From Bacillus sp. PK3_68 (lineage in GTDB: Bacteria > Bacillota > Bacilli > Bacillales > Domibacillaceae): a DNA stretch of 64,000 nt. Position numbers and translations under genes: made by a program. The stretch covers positions 1,488,001-1,552,000 of the forward strand of contig NZ_NQYC01000001.1 in the NCBI RefSeq assembly GCF_003600835.1. Direction: 5' to 3'. The notes beneath the pieces were generated by a model that was not told where the DNA came from, did no database searches, and worked only from the letters and a program-made list of their open reading frames with translations. Positions 47,137 to 56,364 of the stretch are shown here, one piece after another. Position 1 is the first letter of the stretch, and each line of letters begins with the position of its first letter.

Positions 47137-47183
47137 AAAGCGATCCCGGCTAAATTGAAGGCCAATCTGCCGGCACCGCTTCT
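47137..47183 (-). terminator. Terminator of ezrA
   Basis: Minus strand: AAGCG-GCCGGC pairs with GCCGG-CGCTT around a loop of about 17 nt, followed by TTGTT. Imperfect internal stem. Confidence 0.6.
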
Positions 47184-47185
47184 GT

Positions 47186-48874
47186 TTATTTTTTATTCAT
47201 CATATCCTCAAGCTGTTTCAACCCTTTTGGATCAACTTTATCGATCGCTGTAGCCGCTTCTTCAAGAGCAGAGCGATAGTCATAATTGCGAAAAGCACGT
47301 TCTGCCTCGTAAAGCTGATCACTGATAGCCGGATGGGAACGCTTATATCTGTTTCCGTATTGGATAATACGCTCAGCAAGCTCGGCTTGCTCGATCACTT
47401 CCTCTGTTTTACGCTCGAGGTTGCTTACAGAGGAAACCGCCTCACTTAGTTTTTCCTGAACGGCTTTCATATTTAATGGCTTTTCATTTAATGCCTGTAC
47501 AACCTCGCCAATACGCTCTGTTGTTTCTTCTGTTAACGACTGATAAAACCCCGGTACGCCTGGCATGTTGCTTTTATTGACCATACGAAAGATTTCATTG
47601 ATCTTCTTGCGGAGCTCCGCCAGACTTTCACGGGCAGCCATCTCATCCTTGCGCAATGTTTTTAAGAAGCGGCTAAAACTCGCTTGTTCTTTTTGCAGCT
47701 CTTCAAGTTGAGATTGCAGTTCTTGTAATTCTTCATGTAAAAAAGAATAGGCCGTATTCTGTTCGGTAATTCTGGCTTCTAATAAATCGTACCGCTTTAC
47801 AAGGCGAAAAATATCTTCTTCCAGCTTTTGAGGGACGACCCATTCATCTTTTGCTAGCTGATAGCTTTGTCGCACATGTTCCGTCTCCGCCTGCAACTCT
47901 TCATTGGCAGTCCGCACATTGTCTAACTGCTCCCTCGTTGCCTTCTCATTTTTCACAAGAAAGTGCTTGGCGTCGACTTCTTTCTCAAGCAGCTCATAAA
48001 AGAATTCTATGTTTTCTTTTACATCTTGAATTCCCACTTCTACTTCGTTCGTCTCCGTTTTAATAATAAAATCTTTATAAAGAGAAAGCTGCTGACGCAA
48101 GCTGGCAACTTCTTTTTCAATCTGCAAATGGTCAAGCAAATAGCCCTTTTGCTTCATTTCTTTGTAGCCAGATTCAATTTCATTTAACTGTGCCGGCAAC
48201 AAATTCGTTGTTTCAGCCATCAACACCGGAATAACTTCCATCTTATGTAAAATGGTATCCATATCATGAGTCAGCTTTAAAATGATCTCCCTAGCTGCCA
48301 GATAGTTTCCTTCATTAGTCAGCTCTTCAAATTTATCAAACTCCGAGGATAGAGCATCAAGCTGAATTTCAAGCACGGATGCAGCTTTGCCAAATGTGTG
48401 GCGATGAGCAAGCAGCTGCTTTCTTGCCGACCGGCGCTTTTCTTTCAGTTCTTCACTCTCTTCACGGTTATTCTCCTCACTGCCAATTAATTCATCCAGC
48501 TCGGTCAGGATGCCTTCCACTTTCTGTTCAGCCTCTTCTAGCCTGCTGACGATGGTTTCATTGATCTCTTTTGCTTTGCCAAATCTGAATTGATCCAATC
48601 GTTCTTCTGATTCAAATAACTTTTCTTCAACGTCGGCTAAATCGACAGCAAGCACCTCGTCCCATGTTTGCCGCCAACGGTCGAAAAGTTCTTCCGTCTG
48701 ACCCGTCATGTTAAGGCGCTTCACTTTAGCCAATTCGTCAGTGACTGGCCGATTCATAATTTCCGTTTTCCTTTTTTCTAACATATTAATTTCTTTGTAT
48801 ATTTTTTTTCTATTAAAATAGGCGATAATCACTAAAATGGCTGCTATTAAAATCGCAGCAATGATGAATTTCAT
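47186..48874 (-). CDS. ezrA: Septation ring formation regulator EzrA
   Basis: Negative regulator of FtsZ ring assembly, anchored in the membrane. The 562-residue protein has an N-terminal helix (FIIAAILIAAILVIIAYF) and the rest is long coiled coil, as in EzrA. The C-terminal QNR patch is recognisable in IIQYGNRYKRSHP. ATG 48874 has AGGGGG upstream. It lies next to nifZ without the braB gene found between them in B. subtilis. Confidence 0.95.
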   Translation of the reverse strand: MKFIIAAILIAAILVIIAYFNRKKIYKEINMLEKRKTEIMNRPVTDELAKVKRLNMTGQTEELFDRWRQTWDEVLAVDLADVEEKLFESEERLDQFRFGKAKEINETIVSRLEEAEQKVEGILTELDELIGSEENNREESEELKEKRRSARKQLLAHRHTFGKAASVLEIQLDALSSEFDKFEELTNEGNYLAAREIILKLTHDMDTILHKMEVIPVLMAETTNLLPAQLNEIESGYKEMKQKGYLLDHLQIEKEVASLRQQLSLYKDFIIKTETNEVEVGIQDVKENIEFFYELLEKEVDAKHFLVKNEKATREQLDNVRTANEELQAETEHVRQSYQLAKDEWVVPQKLEEDIFRLVKRYDLLEARITEQNTAYSFLHEELQELQSQLEELQKEQASFSRFLKTLRKDEMAARESLAELRKKINEIFRMVNKSNMPGVPGFYQSLTEETTERIGEVVQALNEKPLNMKAVQEKLSEAVSSVSNLERKTEEVIEQAELAERIIQYGNRYKRSHPAISDQLYEAERAFRNYDYRSALEEAATAIDKVDPKGLKQLEDMMNKK

Positions 48875-49066
48875 CGTAAGCCCCCTGTTCTTCTGCCAGC
48901 AAAAGTAATCGTTTCATCTATGTGGTAAGATATAAATTTCACTCAATTATTACTAATGATACCACAGGATGTAGCATTTTTTGACGACAAAACTCGTTTT
49001 TTTTTAAGCTCCTGATTAAAATTTTTGTTACACTATAAATAGGATTATTTTTCAGGAGGTTGTTCT

Positions 49067-49885
49067 ATGAAAAGAGACGGACACATTCACACACCTTTTT
49101 GTCCTCACGGAACGAAGGATTCGCTGAACAGCTACATTGAGGAAGCAATTAACCAAGGTTTTTCCCAGCTCACTTTCACTGAACACGCTCCCTTGCCCTT
49201 CGGCTTTGTAGATAGTACGCCTACAAAGGACAGCGGAATGAAACGAAGCGATTTAGATGCCTACTTTTCTGCTTTGCAGCAAGTAAAACAAGAGTATGCA
49301 ACCGATGTAGCTATCCAAATCGGACTGGAAGTTGATTATATTGAGGGCTTCGAAAAAGAAACGTCCATTTTTTTGAATGAGTATGGTCCACTTCTTGATG
49401 ACTCTGTTTTGTCTGTTCACTTTTTAAAAGAGCAATCTAACTGGTACTGTCTTGATTATAGCGTGGATTTATTTGGAGAAATGATAAAAATCTTTGGATC
49501 GACTACTGTTCTATATAGAAAGTATTTTGAAACTGTACAGCGCTCTGTTGAAGAGGATCTCGGCCCATTCAAACCGAAGCGAATTGGCCATTTGACGCTC
49601 GTGCATAAATTTCAACACCGCTTCCCGTGCGAAGCAGACTTCAGCGCTGAAATAGAAAACCTCTTAACAACGATAAAAGCCAATGGCTATGAAATTGACT
49701 TTAACGGCGCTGGTCTGATGAAACCGTTCTGCCTGGAATCTTATCCACCGTTAGAAGTTGCCCAAAAAGCCCGGGAAATGGGCATCCCGCTTGTATACGG
49801 GTCAGATGCTCATCAATCTAAGGATATCGGACAAGGCTACAAAGAAATGTTCCCTCTGCAAGAGCAAGCCGTTCCTCGTCCATAA
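49067..49885 (+). CDS. hisJ: Histidinol-phosphatase HisJ
   Basis: PHP-family phosphatase of 272 residues making histidinol from histidinol phosphate. The metal-binding motifs are DGHIHTPFCPHG at the start, FTEHAPLP, GLEVDYIEG, and YGSDAHQ near the C-terminus. ATG 49067 has CAGGAGG 7-8 nt upstream. It is followed 28 nt later by ytsP on the same strand and divergent from ezrA, as in B. subtilis. Confidence 0.94.
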   Translation: MKRDGHIHTPFCPHGTKDSLNSYIEEAINQGFSQLTFTEHAPLPFGFVDSTPTKDSGMKRSDLDAYFSALQQVKQEYATDVAIQIGLEVDYIEGFEKETSIFLNEYGPLLDDSVLSVHFLKEQSNWYCLDYSVDLFGEMIKIFGSTTVLYRKYFETVQRSVEEDLGPFKPKRIGHLTLVHKFQHRFPCEADFSAEIENLLTTIKANGYEIDFNGAGLMKPFCLESYPPLEVAQKAREMGIPLVYGSDAHQSKDIGQGYKEMFPLQEQAVPRP

Positions 49886-49913
49886 AATACGTTTGATAAA
49901 GGAGCCATCCATC

Positions 49914-50393
49914 ATGTTTCAAACAACTAGTTATACAGGGAAAAAAACAGAAAACTATCAACTCGTTATTAAACAATTGCGAGCGCTGCTCGCAGGAGAA
50001 AGCAATCAAGTCGCTAATTTAAGCAATGCTTCCGCCTTATTAAACCAGTTTCTCGACCGCATAAATTGGGTCGGCTTTTATTTAGCTGAAGGGGAAGAGC
50101 TTATACTCGGTCCTTTTCAGGGTCTTCCAGCATGTGTGCGCATTCCATTTGGCAAAGGTGTATGCGGGACAGCGGCCAGTGAAAGAAAAACGCAAAGAAT
50201 TGCAGATGTTCATTCCTTTCCAGGCCATATTGCATGCGATGCTGCCTCTCAATCTGAAATTGTTGTCCCCTTGCTAAAAGACGGGCGTTTGATTGGCGTA
50301 CTTGATATTGATAGCCCGGAAACAAACCGTTTTGATGAAACAGACGAAGAAATGCTTGAAGCTTTTGCGACTGCTTTAGTCGAATACTTGTGA
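49914..50393 (+). CDS. ytsP: Free methionine-(R)-sulfoxide reductase, GAF domain (YtsP)
   Basis: GAF-domain enzyme of 159 residues reducing free methionine-R-sulfoxide. The three redox cysteines of the fRMsr family are visible in ACVRIPFGKGVCG (two) and GHIACDAASQSE (one), together with the substrate-binding DIDSPETNRF loop. ATG 49914 lies 8 nt after GGAGCC; a longer open frame upstream overlaps hisJ and is not used. Probably cotranscribed with hisJ. Confidence 0.92.
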   Translation: MFQTTSYTGKKTENYQLVIKQLRALLAGESNQVANLSNASALLNQFLDRINWVGFYLAEGEELILGPFQGLPACVRIPFGKGVCGTAASERKTQRIADVHSFPGHIACDAASQSEIVVPLLKDGRLIGVLDIDSPETNRFDETDEEMLEAFATALVEYL

Positions 50394-50441
50394 TGTCTGT
50401 ACTGCCAAATAAGAAGCTTTTTTAAATTGACAGTCATAGCG

Positions 50442-50472
50442 TAAAAAGAGCTGGATAACCAGCTCTTTTTTC
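50442..50472. terminator. Bidirectional terminator between ytsP and dgcP
   Basis: AAAAAGAGCTGG pairs with CCAGCTCTTTTT around ATAA; T-runs occur on both strands. The dgcP stop lies at its right edge. Confidence 0.9.
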
Positions 50473-52298
50473 TATAAACAGCAATAGCCGATAGCCACTC
50501 TGTTCTTTCCAGCTTCCTTCGCTTTATATAAGGCCGTATCGGCATAATTAAATAATTGTTTTTTGGAGGGAGGATTCGCCTTTGACCAACAGGATAATCC
50601 ACAGGAAATAGTGACTGCAGGCTTAGTATTTTCTGCTACTTCACTTATGATTCTTTTAGCTGTCATCGTCCCTTCCTCTAAAGAGCAATTGGGCAAATAG
50701 ACAGCCAGCTCCTCTCCTCCCCAACGGGCAGCTACGTCTTCTTGCCGAATAGCCGTTTTCAAAATTTGAGCAACTTGAATGAGTATCTCATCTCCAGTTT
50801 GATGCCCGTATGTGTCATTAACCTTTTTAAAATTATCAATATCCATTAACAAAAAGACACCCTTCTCATCTTTCTCAACGGACTTTTGAAGCAATTGATC
50901 TAAATAGTTTCTTGAATATAAATGTGTTAGATGGTCAGTAATAACCATTTCTTCTAATTTTTCTCTGAGCATGGCATTGGCTAAGGCAAGTGTAGAATGA
51001 TGGATCAGTGACTGCAAAAGCTTATACATTTCAAACGTAAAGCTATATGGCTCTTTTTTTAATACGATACAAAATCCTCTCAGCTCATTCCCCTGTTCCA
51101 TAGGAACAGCCATCATCGCATGGAAAGTCAAGCAGTCCCTTTCTAGCTTATTCGCCAATTCACCAATAAAAAAAGCTTCTTTATCTTTTATCAGCTTCTC
51201 AGCAGTAAAATGAATGAGTTCTTTTCCTTCCATCTCGTAAAAAAAAGAACTGCTGCCCGGCAATGTTTCTGTTTCTTTTCCATTAAAAAAAATAAAGCCA
51301 ACGGCACAAGCGTTAAAGGAACGAATGATTTGAGAGTGTAAAAAATTAGTGACATCGGAAAAGCGCAAGCTGGAGTTTAATTCGTGGGATGCATCATTAA
51401 TTAACTGCAAATCTGAATTAAGCTGTCGCGATTGATCATATAGCATTACTTTCTCAATGGCGCCTCCTCCTGCGTTAGCGAGCATACGGATAAATTCTTT
51501 TTTTGTCTCAGGGATATTTTTTTCTTCGGAAAAATTCACTTTCAGTACACCATATACTCCCTGTTTGCCAATTAAAGGAGCATAGAGAATCTTCGAAATA
51601 TCATCAACTTGGATTGTTCCATTTGTATATGAGGCCATCCCCGCTTCACTTACTTCATCAAAATTAAAGTGAGTTACTGGCAGGCCGGTATAGGATCCCT
51701 CCATTGCCATAAGGAAATGATAGGAACATAGCGGGAAAATCTTCTGTAAGGTGGTAATGATTTCTTTCAGCACAAATTCAATGTCTGTAGAGGAATGCAA
51801 TCTTCCTGTTACATTAAACAACTCTTTATATCTATTGACTCTTCCTTCCATCACATGGACATAGTTCGCCCATTCAATTAAGCGGCTGCTTTCTTCCGTA
51901 AAAAACAACAAATCCTCTTCTGTAAGGACGGCCATTACCTCCTTATCCGCCCGCAAGAATAAATAAGTGTTTTTTTCTTTACAAAAACCTGTTAGTCGAA
52001 ATCCTACATTGTAGGCAGCAGGTAGCGGCCATCCGTCTATTTCTTCCTTACAAAAAAGGTATGGCTGTGTAAAAGCCTGGCTCAACGCCTCCTTTTGTTC
52101 TCTAGTCCAGTCTAACTTCTCTTGGCTACTTGCATTAAACAAGTACAGTTGAGACGTGCGAAACTGTCTGCTGACGAGGCGAAGCCATTCCTTCTGAAGT
52201 TGTTCTACATCGAATAAAGCACCCCGGAAGCCGGCCATCAAGTCATATAGCAATGCTTTCCAGCTTATCGCCCACTTGCTTTCATAACGCTGATTCAT
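50472..52298 (-). CDS. dgcP: Diguanylate cyclase DgcP (YtrP), GAF and GGDEF domains
   Basis: Makes the second messenger c-di-GMP from GTP. The 608-residue protein has no membrane helices. One or more GAF-like sensory domains occupy residues about 170-430, and the GGDEF domain the last 165 residues (LLMDIDNFKKVNDTYGHQTGDEIL, then RWGGEELAVYLP). The active-site motif is GGEEL, which is functional. The product-inhibition I-site RxxD is present as RQED five residues earlier. ATG 52298, 8 nt after CAGGTG, is preferred to a start six codons upstream. Divergent from rpsD. Confidence 0.92.
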   Translation of the reverse strand: MNQRYESKWAISWKALLYDLMAGFRGALFDVEQLQKEWLRLVSRQFRTSQLYLFNASSQEKLDWTREQKEALSQAFTQPYLFCKEEIDGWPLPAAYNVGFRLTGFCKEKNTYLFLRADKEVMAVLTEEDLLFFTEESSRLIEWANYVHVMEGRVNRYKELFNVTGRLHSSTDIEFVLKEIITTLQKIFPLCSYHFLMAMEGSYTGLPVTHFNFDEVSEAGMASYTNGTIQVDDISKILYAPLIGKQGVYGVLKVNFSEEKNIPETKKEFIRMLANAGGGAIEKVMLYDQSRQLNSDLQLINDASHELNSSLRFSDVTNFLHSQIIRSFNACAVGFIFFNGKETETLPGSSSFFYEMEGKELIHFTAEKLIKDKEAFFIGELANKLERDCLTFHAMMAVPMEQGNELRGFCIVLKKEPYSFTFEMYKLLQSLIHHSTLALANAMLREKLEEMVITDHLTHLYSRNYLDQLLQKSVEKDEKGVFLLMDIDNFKKVNDTYGHQTGDEILIQVAQILKTAIRQEDVAARWGGEELAVYLPNCSLEEGTMTAKRIISEVAENTKPAVTISCGLSCWSKANPPSKKQLFNYADTALYKAKEAGKNRVAIGYCCL

Positions 52299-52496
52299 GT
52301 AGTAATCACCTGCCATTCAAATTGGACAAAACAGCTGTTCTTCCTTTTTATACCACTATTGGAACATTATTCACTTTTACAAATTTAAACATCTAAAGAA
52401 GAGCTGACCTACTCATCAATAGGATAATTATACCACATGAAATGAGCCTAAAGACTTACTAAATTTATTATTTTTTCATATATTGCAATCTTACCT

Positions 52497-52525
52497 TGAC
52501 AGAAGGGCCTGTCAATTATATACTA
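52497..52525 (+). promoter_or_regulatory. rpsD promoter
   Basis: Consensus SigA promoter: -35 TTGACA (52497-52502), a 17-nt spacer, -10 TATACT (52520-52525). Confidence 0.85.
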
Positions 52526-52531
52526 ACATTT

Positions 52532-52721
52532 GTGTAAAATATCGCAGCCTATGTGAACACCTTTATGTGCTCATTTTGTTCCTTTGCCTTTAAATGCAAA
52601 TGGTGCATCGCGTAACCCTCTGCTGCTGGGGCGATGGTGCATGAAAACAAAATGACCTAATTGCTGTCTCACCGGTTTTTATTTTACAACAAAATAAAAC
52701 CATTAAAGGAGGAGCTATATT
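52532..52721 (+). ncRNA. Ribosomal protein S4 autoregulatory leader
   Basis: About 190 nt of untranslated leader precede rpsD. TCATTTTGTT (52571-52580) and AACAAAATGA (52646-52655) form a closing stem. Inside, GTGCATCGC and GCGATGGTGCAT-like segments can pair. Firmicute rpsD leaders bind S4 and repress their own translation or transcription; the position and fold fit that family. Confidence 0.65.
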
Positions 52722-53324
52722 ATGGCTCGCTATACTGGCCCAAGCTGGAAACTTTCCCGCCGTCTTGGAATCTCTCTAAGCGGAACTGGTAAAGAATTAG
52801 AAAAACGCCCTTACGCACCTGGACAACACGGTCCAAACCAACGTAAAAAATTGTCTGAATACGGACTTCAATTACAAGAGAAGCAAAAGCTTCGTCATAT
52901 GTACGGTGTAAATGAGCGCCAATTCAAAAACTTATTCGTAAAAGCTGGTAAAATGAAAGGCGTTTACGGCGAAAACTTCATGATCCTTCTTGAAGGCCGC
53001 CTAGACAACCTTGTTTACCGTCTTGGCTTAGCTCGTACTCGTCGCCAAGCACGTCAGCTTGTTAACCATGGTCATATCCTTGTTGATGGAAAGCGCGTTG
53101 ACATTCCATCTTACCAAGTAAAACCTGGTCAAACAATTTCTGTTCGTGAAAAATCCAGAAACCTTGCTATCGTTAAAGAAGCTGTTGAAGTAAATAACTT
53201 CGTACCAGATTATTTAACATTTGATGCAGATAAGCTAGAAGGTACATTTACTCGCCTTCCAGAGCGTTCTGAGCTTCCAGCTGAAATCAACGAAGCTCTT
53301 ATCGTAGAGTTCTACTCTCGTTAA
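52722..53324 (+). CDS. rpsD: 30S ribosomal protein S4
   Basis: Primary 16S rRNA-binding protein of the small subunit, 200 residues. It shows [19 protein letters not shown], the S4 RNA-binding domain [30 protein letters not shown], and the C-terminal EFYSR. GGAGGAG precedes the ATG. Codon use is noticeably more biased than its neighbours, as expected for a highly expressed gene. It is monocistronic, with its own promoter, leader and terminator. Confidence 0.99.
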   Translation: MARYTGPSWKLSRRLGISLSGTGKELEKRPYAPGQHGPNQRKKLSEYGLQLQEKQKLRHMYGVNERQFKNLFVKAGKMKGVYGENFMILLEGRLDNLVYRLGLARTRRQARQLVNHGHILVDGKRVDIPSYQVKPGQTISVREKSRNLAIVKEAVEVNNFVPDYLTFDADKLEGTFTRLPERSELPAEINEALIVEFYSR

Positions 53325-53352
53325 TTCTATTGCTTATCAAATAGCAATAGGC

Positions 53353-53396
53353 AAAACCCTAGAAATATTGGTATACCAATATTTCTGGGGTTTTTA
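53353..53396 (+). terminator. Terminator of rpsD
   Basis: AAAACCC-AGAAATATTGGTA is mirrored by TACCAATATTTCT-GGGTTTT, a stem of about 21 bp with one mismatch, followed by T-rich sequence. Confidence 0.9.
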
Positions 53397-53622
53397 TTTT
53401 ACCTTAGAACCTCACCAATCGACTCTTCTCTTAGAATAAAGAATTGACTTTTTCTCTTTTGTCGGGGGCAGTTTCCTTGCTTTTTATTTCAAATGCTATA
53501 TGGGTCCAGCGCTAGAGACGAAGTCTTTTGTTTGTAGCAAAAACAAGTAAGTATCCATATTATAATCAAGTAAACTTGCGTCATTTCCTTTCTAATTTCC
53601 CCTGTATGATGGAGGCTCATAA

Positions 53623-54063
53623 ATGATTATTAGAAAATCAAATAGGAAAGAGACAGATTTTATTTTTGCTTTTTCGCAAAAGGTAATCGAAGAAAGTTCA
53701 ATGGGATATCTTAAACCCGGTCATCATAATATCGTAACTGAGATGTTTGAACCTGCTCTTCAAAACGGGGCTTACTATTTGGTGGCTGAGAAAGAAAATA
53801 AATTGCTAGGATGGATCTTAGTCGGAACAACTATTGACCCTTATTCTCTTGAAGAAATTGGGTATCTTCTCGATATTTATGTTTTTCCCGACTATAGAAA
53901 ATCCGCGATAGCCAAAAAGCTTACACATGAAGCCTTAACACGATTGAAACAAGACCATTACCAGAAAGTTCAATTAAGTATTTTTTCTGGTAATCACTCA
54001 ACAGCTCTTTGCCAACAATTTGATTTTAAAGAAGTACTAACTGTTTTTGAAAGACCTCTCTAA
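53623..54063 (+). CDS. GNAT family acetyltransferase
   Basis: Acetyl-CoA-dependent N-acetyltransferase of 146 residues, substrate unknown. The GNAT fold is visible: an N-terminal strand MIIRKSNRKET, motif D/A strands (YYLVAEKENKLLGWILVG, IGYLLDIYVFPDYRKSAIAKKLTHEAL) with a modified Q/R-x-x-G-x-A acetyl-CoA loop (RKSAIA), and a C-terminal FDFKEVLTVFERPL. Replacement of the glycine in the pyrophosphate loop is unusual and might weaken cofactor binding. GGAGG lies 8 nt before the ATG. It stands alone between rpsD and the Rsb-like module. Confidence 0.82.
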   Translation: MIIRKSNRKETDFIFAFSQKVIEESSMGYLKPGHHNIVTEMFEPALQNGAYYLVAEKENKLLGWILVGTTIDPYSLEEIGYLLDIYVFPDYRKSAIAKKLTHEALTRLKQDHYQKVQLSIFSGNHSTALCQQFDFKEVLTVFERPL

Positions 54064-54305
54064 ACTCCTTCTTTAACCTAAAATAAATGTCGCCAGCTTT
54101 TATTTAGATTAGCTTCCCCCAATTACTTTTTGACCAGTGTAAAGCTATGATCCCCCCTTTTAATCATCTATCAAAACTGTTACCAATTTAGCTATCATTG
54201 ATTCCTAAAAATATACGTCTCTCCTCTTTATTTGTATACTAATTGTATAGAAAAACTCATTGCGTGTACCGCACAATAAATAGTAAATAAGGGGAAGAAT
54301 TTTGA

Positions 54306-55442
54306 ATGTCCATTCTAATTGTTGATGACAACAAAGTCAATTTATTTGTAATCGAGAAAATATTAAAAAACGCAGGATATGAGAACTGTGTTTCTCTATC
54401 ATCCGCTCAGCAGCTATTCAATTATATTGAGAAAAATGAGCAACACGCCAACAAAGTCTCTATTGACCTTATCCTGCTTGATATCATGATGCCAGAGATT
54501 GATGGTATAGAAGCTTGCCGCCGCCTTCAGCAGGATGACTGCCTTAAAGATATCCCGGTTATTTTTATTACAGCTCTTGAAGACTCCAATAAACTTGCCG
54601 ATGCGCTGGACGCAGGTGGAATGGATTATATTACAAAGCCGATCAATAAAGTTGAGCTGCTGGCGAGAATAAGAGTGGCACTTCGCTTGAAATATGAAAA
54701 AGACTGGCATGCAGAACAAGAACAAAAGATTCAAAATGAACTTGATCTGGCCATGCAAGTTCAGAAAGGACTCTTGAATCCTCCTTTAGAGACAGACAAT
54801 ATCACAATTAATGTCTCACACCTTCCCTCCTTCAAACTTGCTGGTGATATGTATTATTGGCACAAATTTGAGGATCACAGATACGGCGTTATTCTTTTAG
54901 ACATGATGGGACATGGCATTTCTTCCTCTCTTGTCTGCATGTTTATCTCTTCCGTCTTGAGAGATATTATTAAAGAACTGTCTGATCCTGAACTGGTCAT
55001 TAAAGAATTAAACCGCTATATGGCACTTCTGCATCATCCGAAAATTGATTACAATTACTATTTTACCGGCATTTATCTTTTGGTTGATACCGAAAGAAAA
55101 ATCGTTGAATATGTGAATGCAGGTCACCCAGAAGGGTACGTTCTCGTTGATAATGCTTCATTATGCACAATTGAAAGAAGCAGCTGTGCCGTGGGATTTT
55201 TTGATCAAATGGAAGTCAAAAAGTCAGTCATCAGTTATGAAGACAACATTCAGCTTCTGCTCTTTACCGACGGCGTAATAGAAGTGAATCGCAATGACGA
55301 ACAGTCTATGCTGAACAAGTTAAAATATATTGCCTCTCAAAAATGGAGCAATGTACGCTCTCCCATCCATCTTGTCATCCCGGAAGAGCAGCATGCTGGA
55401 CAAGGCGATGATATGTGTATCATGATGATTCATGCTAAATAA
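54306..55442 (+). CDS. rsbY: Response regulator with PP2C/SpoIIE phosphatase domain (RsbY-like)
   Basis: Protein of 378 residues: a receiver domain (1-125) with phosphoacceptor Asp59 in LILLDIMMPEIDG and Lys in YITKPINK, a helical linker (NELDLAMQVQKGLLNP, typical of SpoIIE-type phosphatases), and a PP2C domain (LAGDMYYW, GVILLDMMGHGISSSLVCMF, LLFTDGVIE, GDDMCIMMI). In Bacillus cereus the same architecture, RsbY, dephosphorylates anti-anti-sigma RsbV to free SigB when activated by hybrid kinase RsbK. Here it converges on rsbM-rsbK-like genes. No SigB-type promoter was recognised. Assignment rests on architecture and neighbours. Confidence 0.75.
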   Translation: MSILIVDDNKVNLFVIEKILKNAGYENCVSLSSAQQLFNYIEKNEQHANKVSIDLILLDIMMPEIDGIEACRRLQQDDCLKDIPVIFITALEDSNKLADALDAGGMDYITKPINKVELLARIRVALRLKYEKDWHAEQEQKIQNELDLAMQVQKGLLNPPLETDNITINVSHLPSFKLAGDMYYWHKFEDHRYGVILLDMMGHGISSSLVCMFISSVLRDIIKELSDPELVIKELNRYMALLHHPKIDYNYYFTGIYLLVDTERKIVEYVNAGHPEGYVLVDNASLCTIERSSCAVGFFDQMEVKKSVISYEDNIQLLLFTDGVIEVNRNDEQSMLNKLKYIASQKWSNVRSPIHLVIPEEQHAGQGDDMCIMMIHAK

Positions 55443-55449
55443 GAAAGTG

Positions 55450-55496
55450 AAAAGCAGAATAAAAAGGAGAATGATTCTCCTTTTTATTCTGCTTTT
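55450..55496. terminator. Perfect 23-bp bidirectional terminator between rsbY- and rsbM-like genes
   Basis: A 47-nt hairpin, AAAAGCAGAATAAAAAGGAG continuing to a one-base centre, is perfectly self-complementary over 23 bp, with T-rich tails on both strands. It ends both converging transcripts. Confidence 0.92.
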
Positions 55497-56346
55497 AATT
55501 TTTTTGATAAATTTTTACATGTTCAGCAAAACTTTTATATTTTTCTGCGCAACTTGCAAATTGAAGGGACTCTTTATCCCCCAAACCAAGAAATCCCTTC
55601 GGGCAAAGACTGTCAAAGAATAGTTGGTGTACTTGATTTTGCAGATCAACTGTAAAATAGATCAGTACATTTCGGCATAAGATGACATGAAATTCATTAA
55701 AGGACTGGTCCGTGACAAGATTATGCTGGGCAAAGCTGATTTTATTTAAAATCGAAGGATTTAAATAAGCAAAATGCCCATCAGCTGTATAATACTCAGA
55801 AAAAGCTCGCGCTCCTCCTGCAAGCATATAATTCTTCGTGTATGTCTTCATTTTACTGAGTGGGATGAGCCCTTTACGAGCCTTCTTTAGCACCTCTTCA
55901 TTCATATCTGTGGCGTAAAGCTTCGTCTTATGCCCAAGCCCTTCTTCTTCTATTAAAATAGCCATTGAATACACTTCTTCACCTGTCGCACAGCCTGCAT
56001 GCCAAATTCGTATTTCCGGATAATCCCGTAACTGGGGAAGGACCGTTTGTCGGAAAACTTTAAAAAACTCCGGATTTCGAAACATCTCGGTTACGTTAAT
56101 AGAAAAATCATTAAGTATTTTTGTCACGAAGGACGGATCATGAATCATTCTGTCAGTAATCTGAGAAATCGTTGAGATCTTCTCAAGCTGCATGCGATTT
56201 TTAATGCGCCTGTAAATGGAGGACCGCATATATTTCCGAAAATCAAATCCAGATACACGGTAAAGTCCCTCCAGCAATAAATCCATCTCGATTGCTTCTT
56301 TAAAACTAAAGTCTTGTTCTTCTTCGTTATTCCACATACTGTTCAT
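55495..56346 (-). CDS. rsbM: CheR-type methyltransferase (RsbM-like)
   Basis: SAM-dependent protein methyltransferase of 283 residues. The CheR N-terminal helical domain (FDFRKYMRSSIYRRIKNRM) precedes the Rossmann domain (NVTEMFRNPEFF, RIWHAGCATGEEVYSMAI, KLYATDMNEEVL, HVILCRNVLIYF). There are no chemotaxis genes nearby. In B. cereus a CheR homologue, RsbM, methylates the hybrid kinase RsbK and tempers SigB activation. Here it sits 18 nt downstream of a matching kinase, supporting that role. The stop abuts the shared terminator. Confidence 0.8.
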   Translation of the reverse strand: MNSMWNNEEEQDFSFKEAIEMDLLLEGLYRVSGFDFRKYMRSSIYRRIKNRMQLEKISTISQITDRMIHDPSFVTKILNDFSINVTEMFRNPEFFKVFRQTVLPQLRDYPEIRIWHAGCATGEEVYSMAILIEEEGLGHKTKLYATDMNEEVLKKARKGLIPLSKMKTYTKNYMLAGGARAFSEYYTADGHFAYLNPSILNKISFAQHNLVTDQSFNEFHVILCRNVLIYFTVDLQNQVHQLFFDSLCPKGFLGLGDKESLQFASCAEKYKSFAEHVKIYQKN

Positions 56347-56364
56347 TTAAAATCTTATCCTCAC

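Noticed and set aside
54064-54305. SigB-dependent promoter before the RsbY-like gene
   Set aside because: No GTTTAA/GGGTAT pair with proper spacing could be found by eye.
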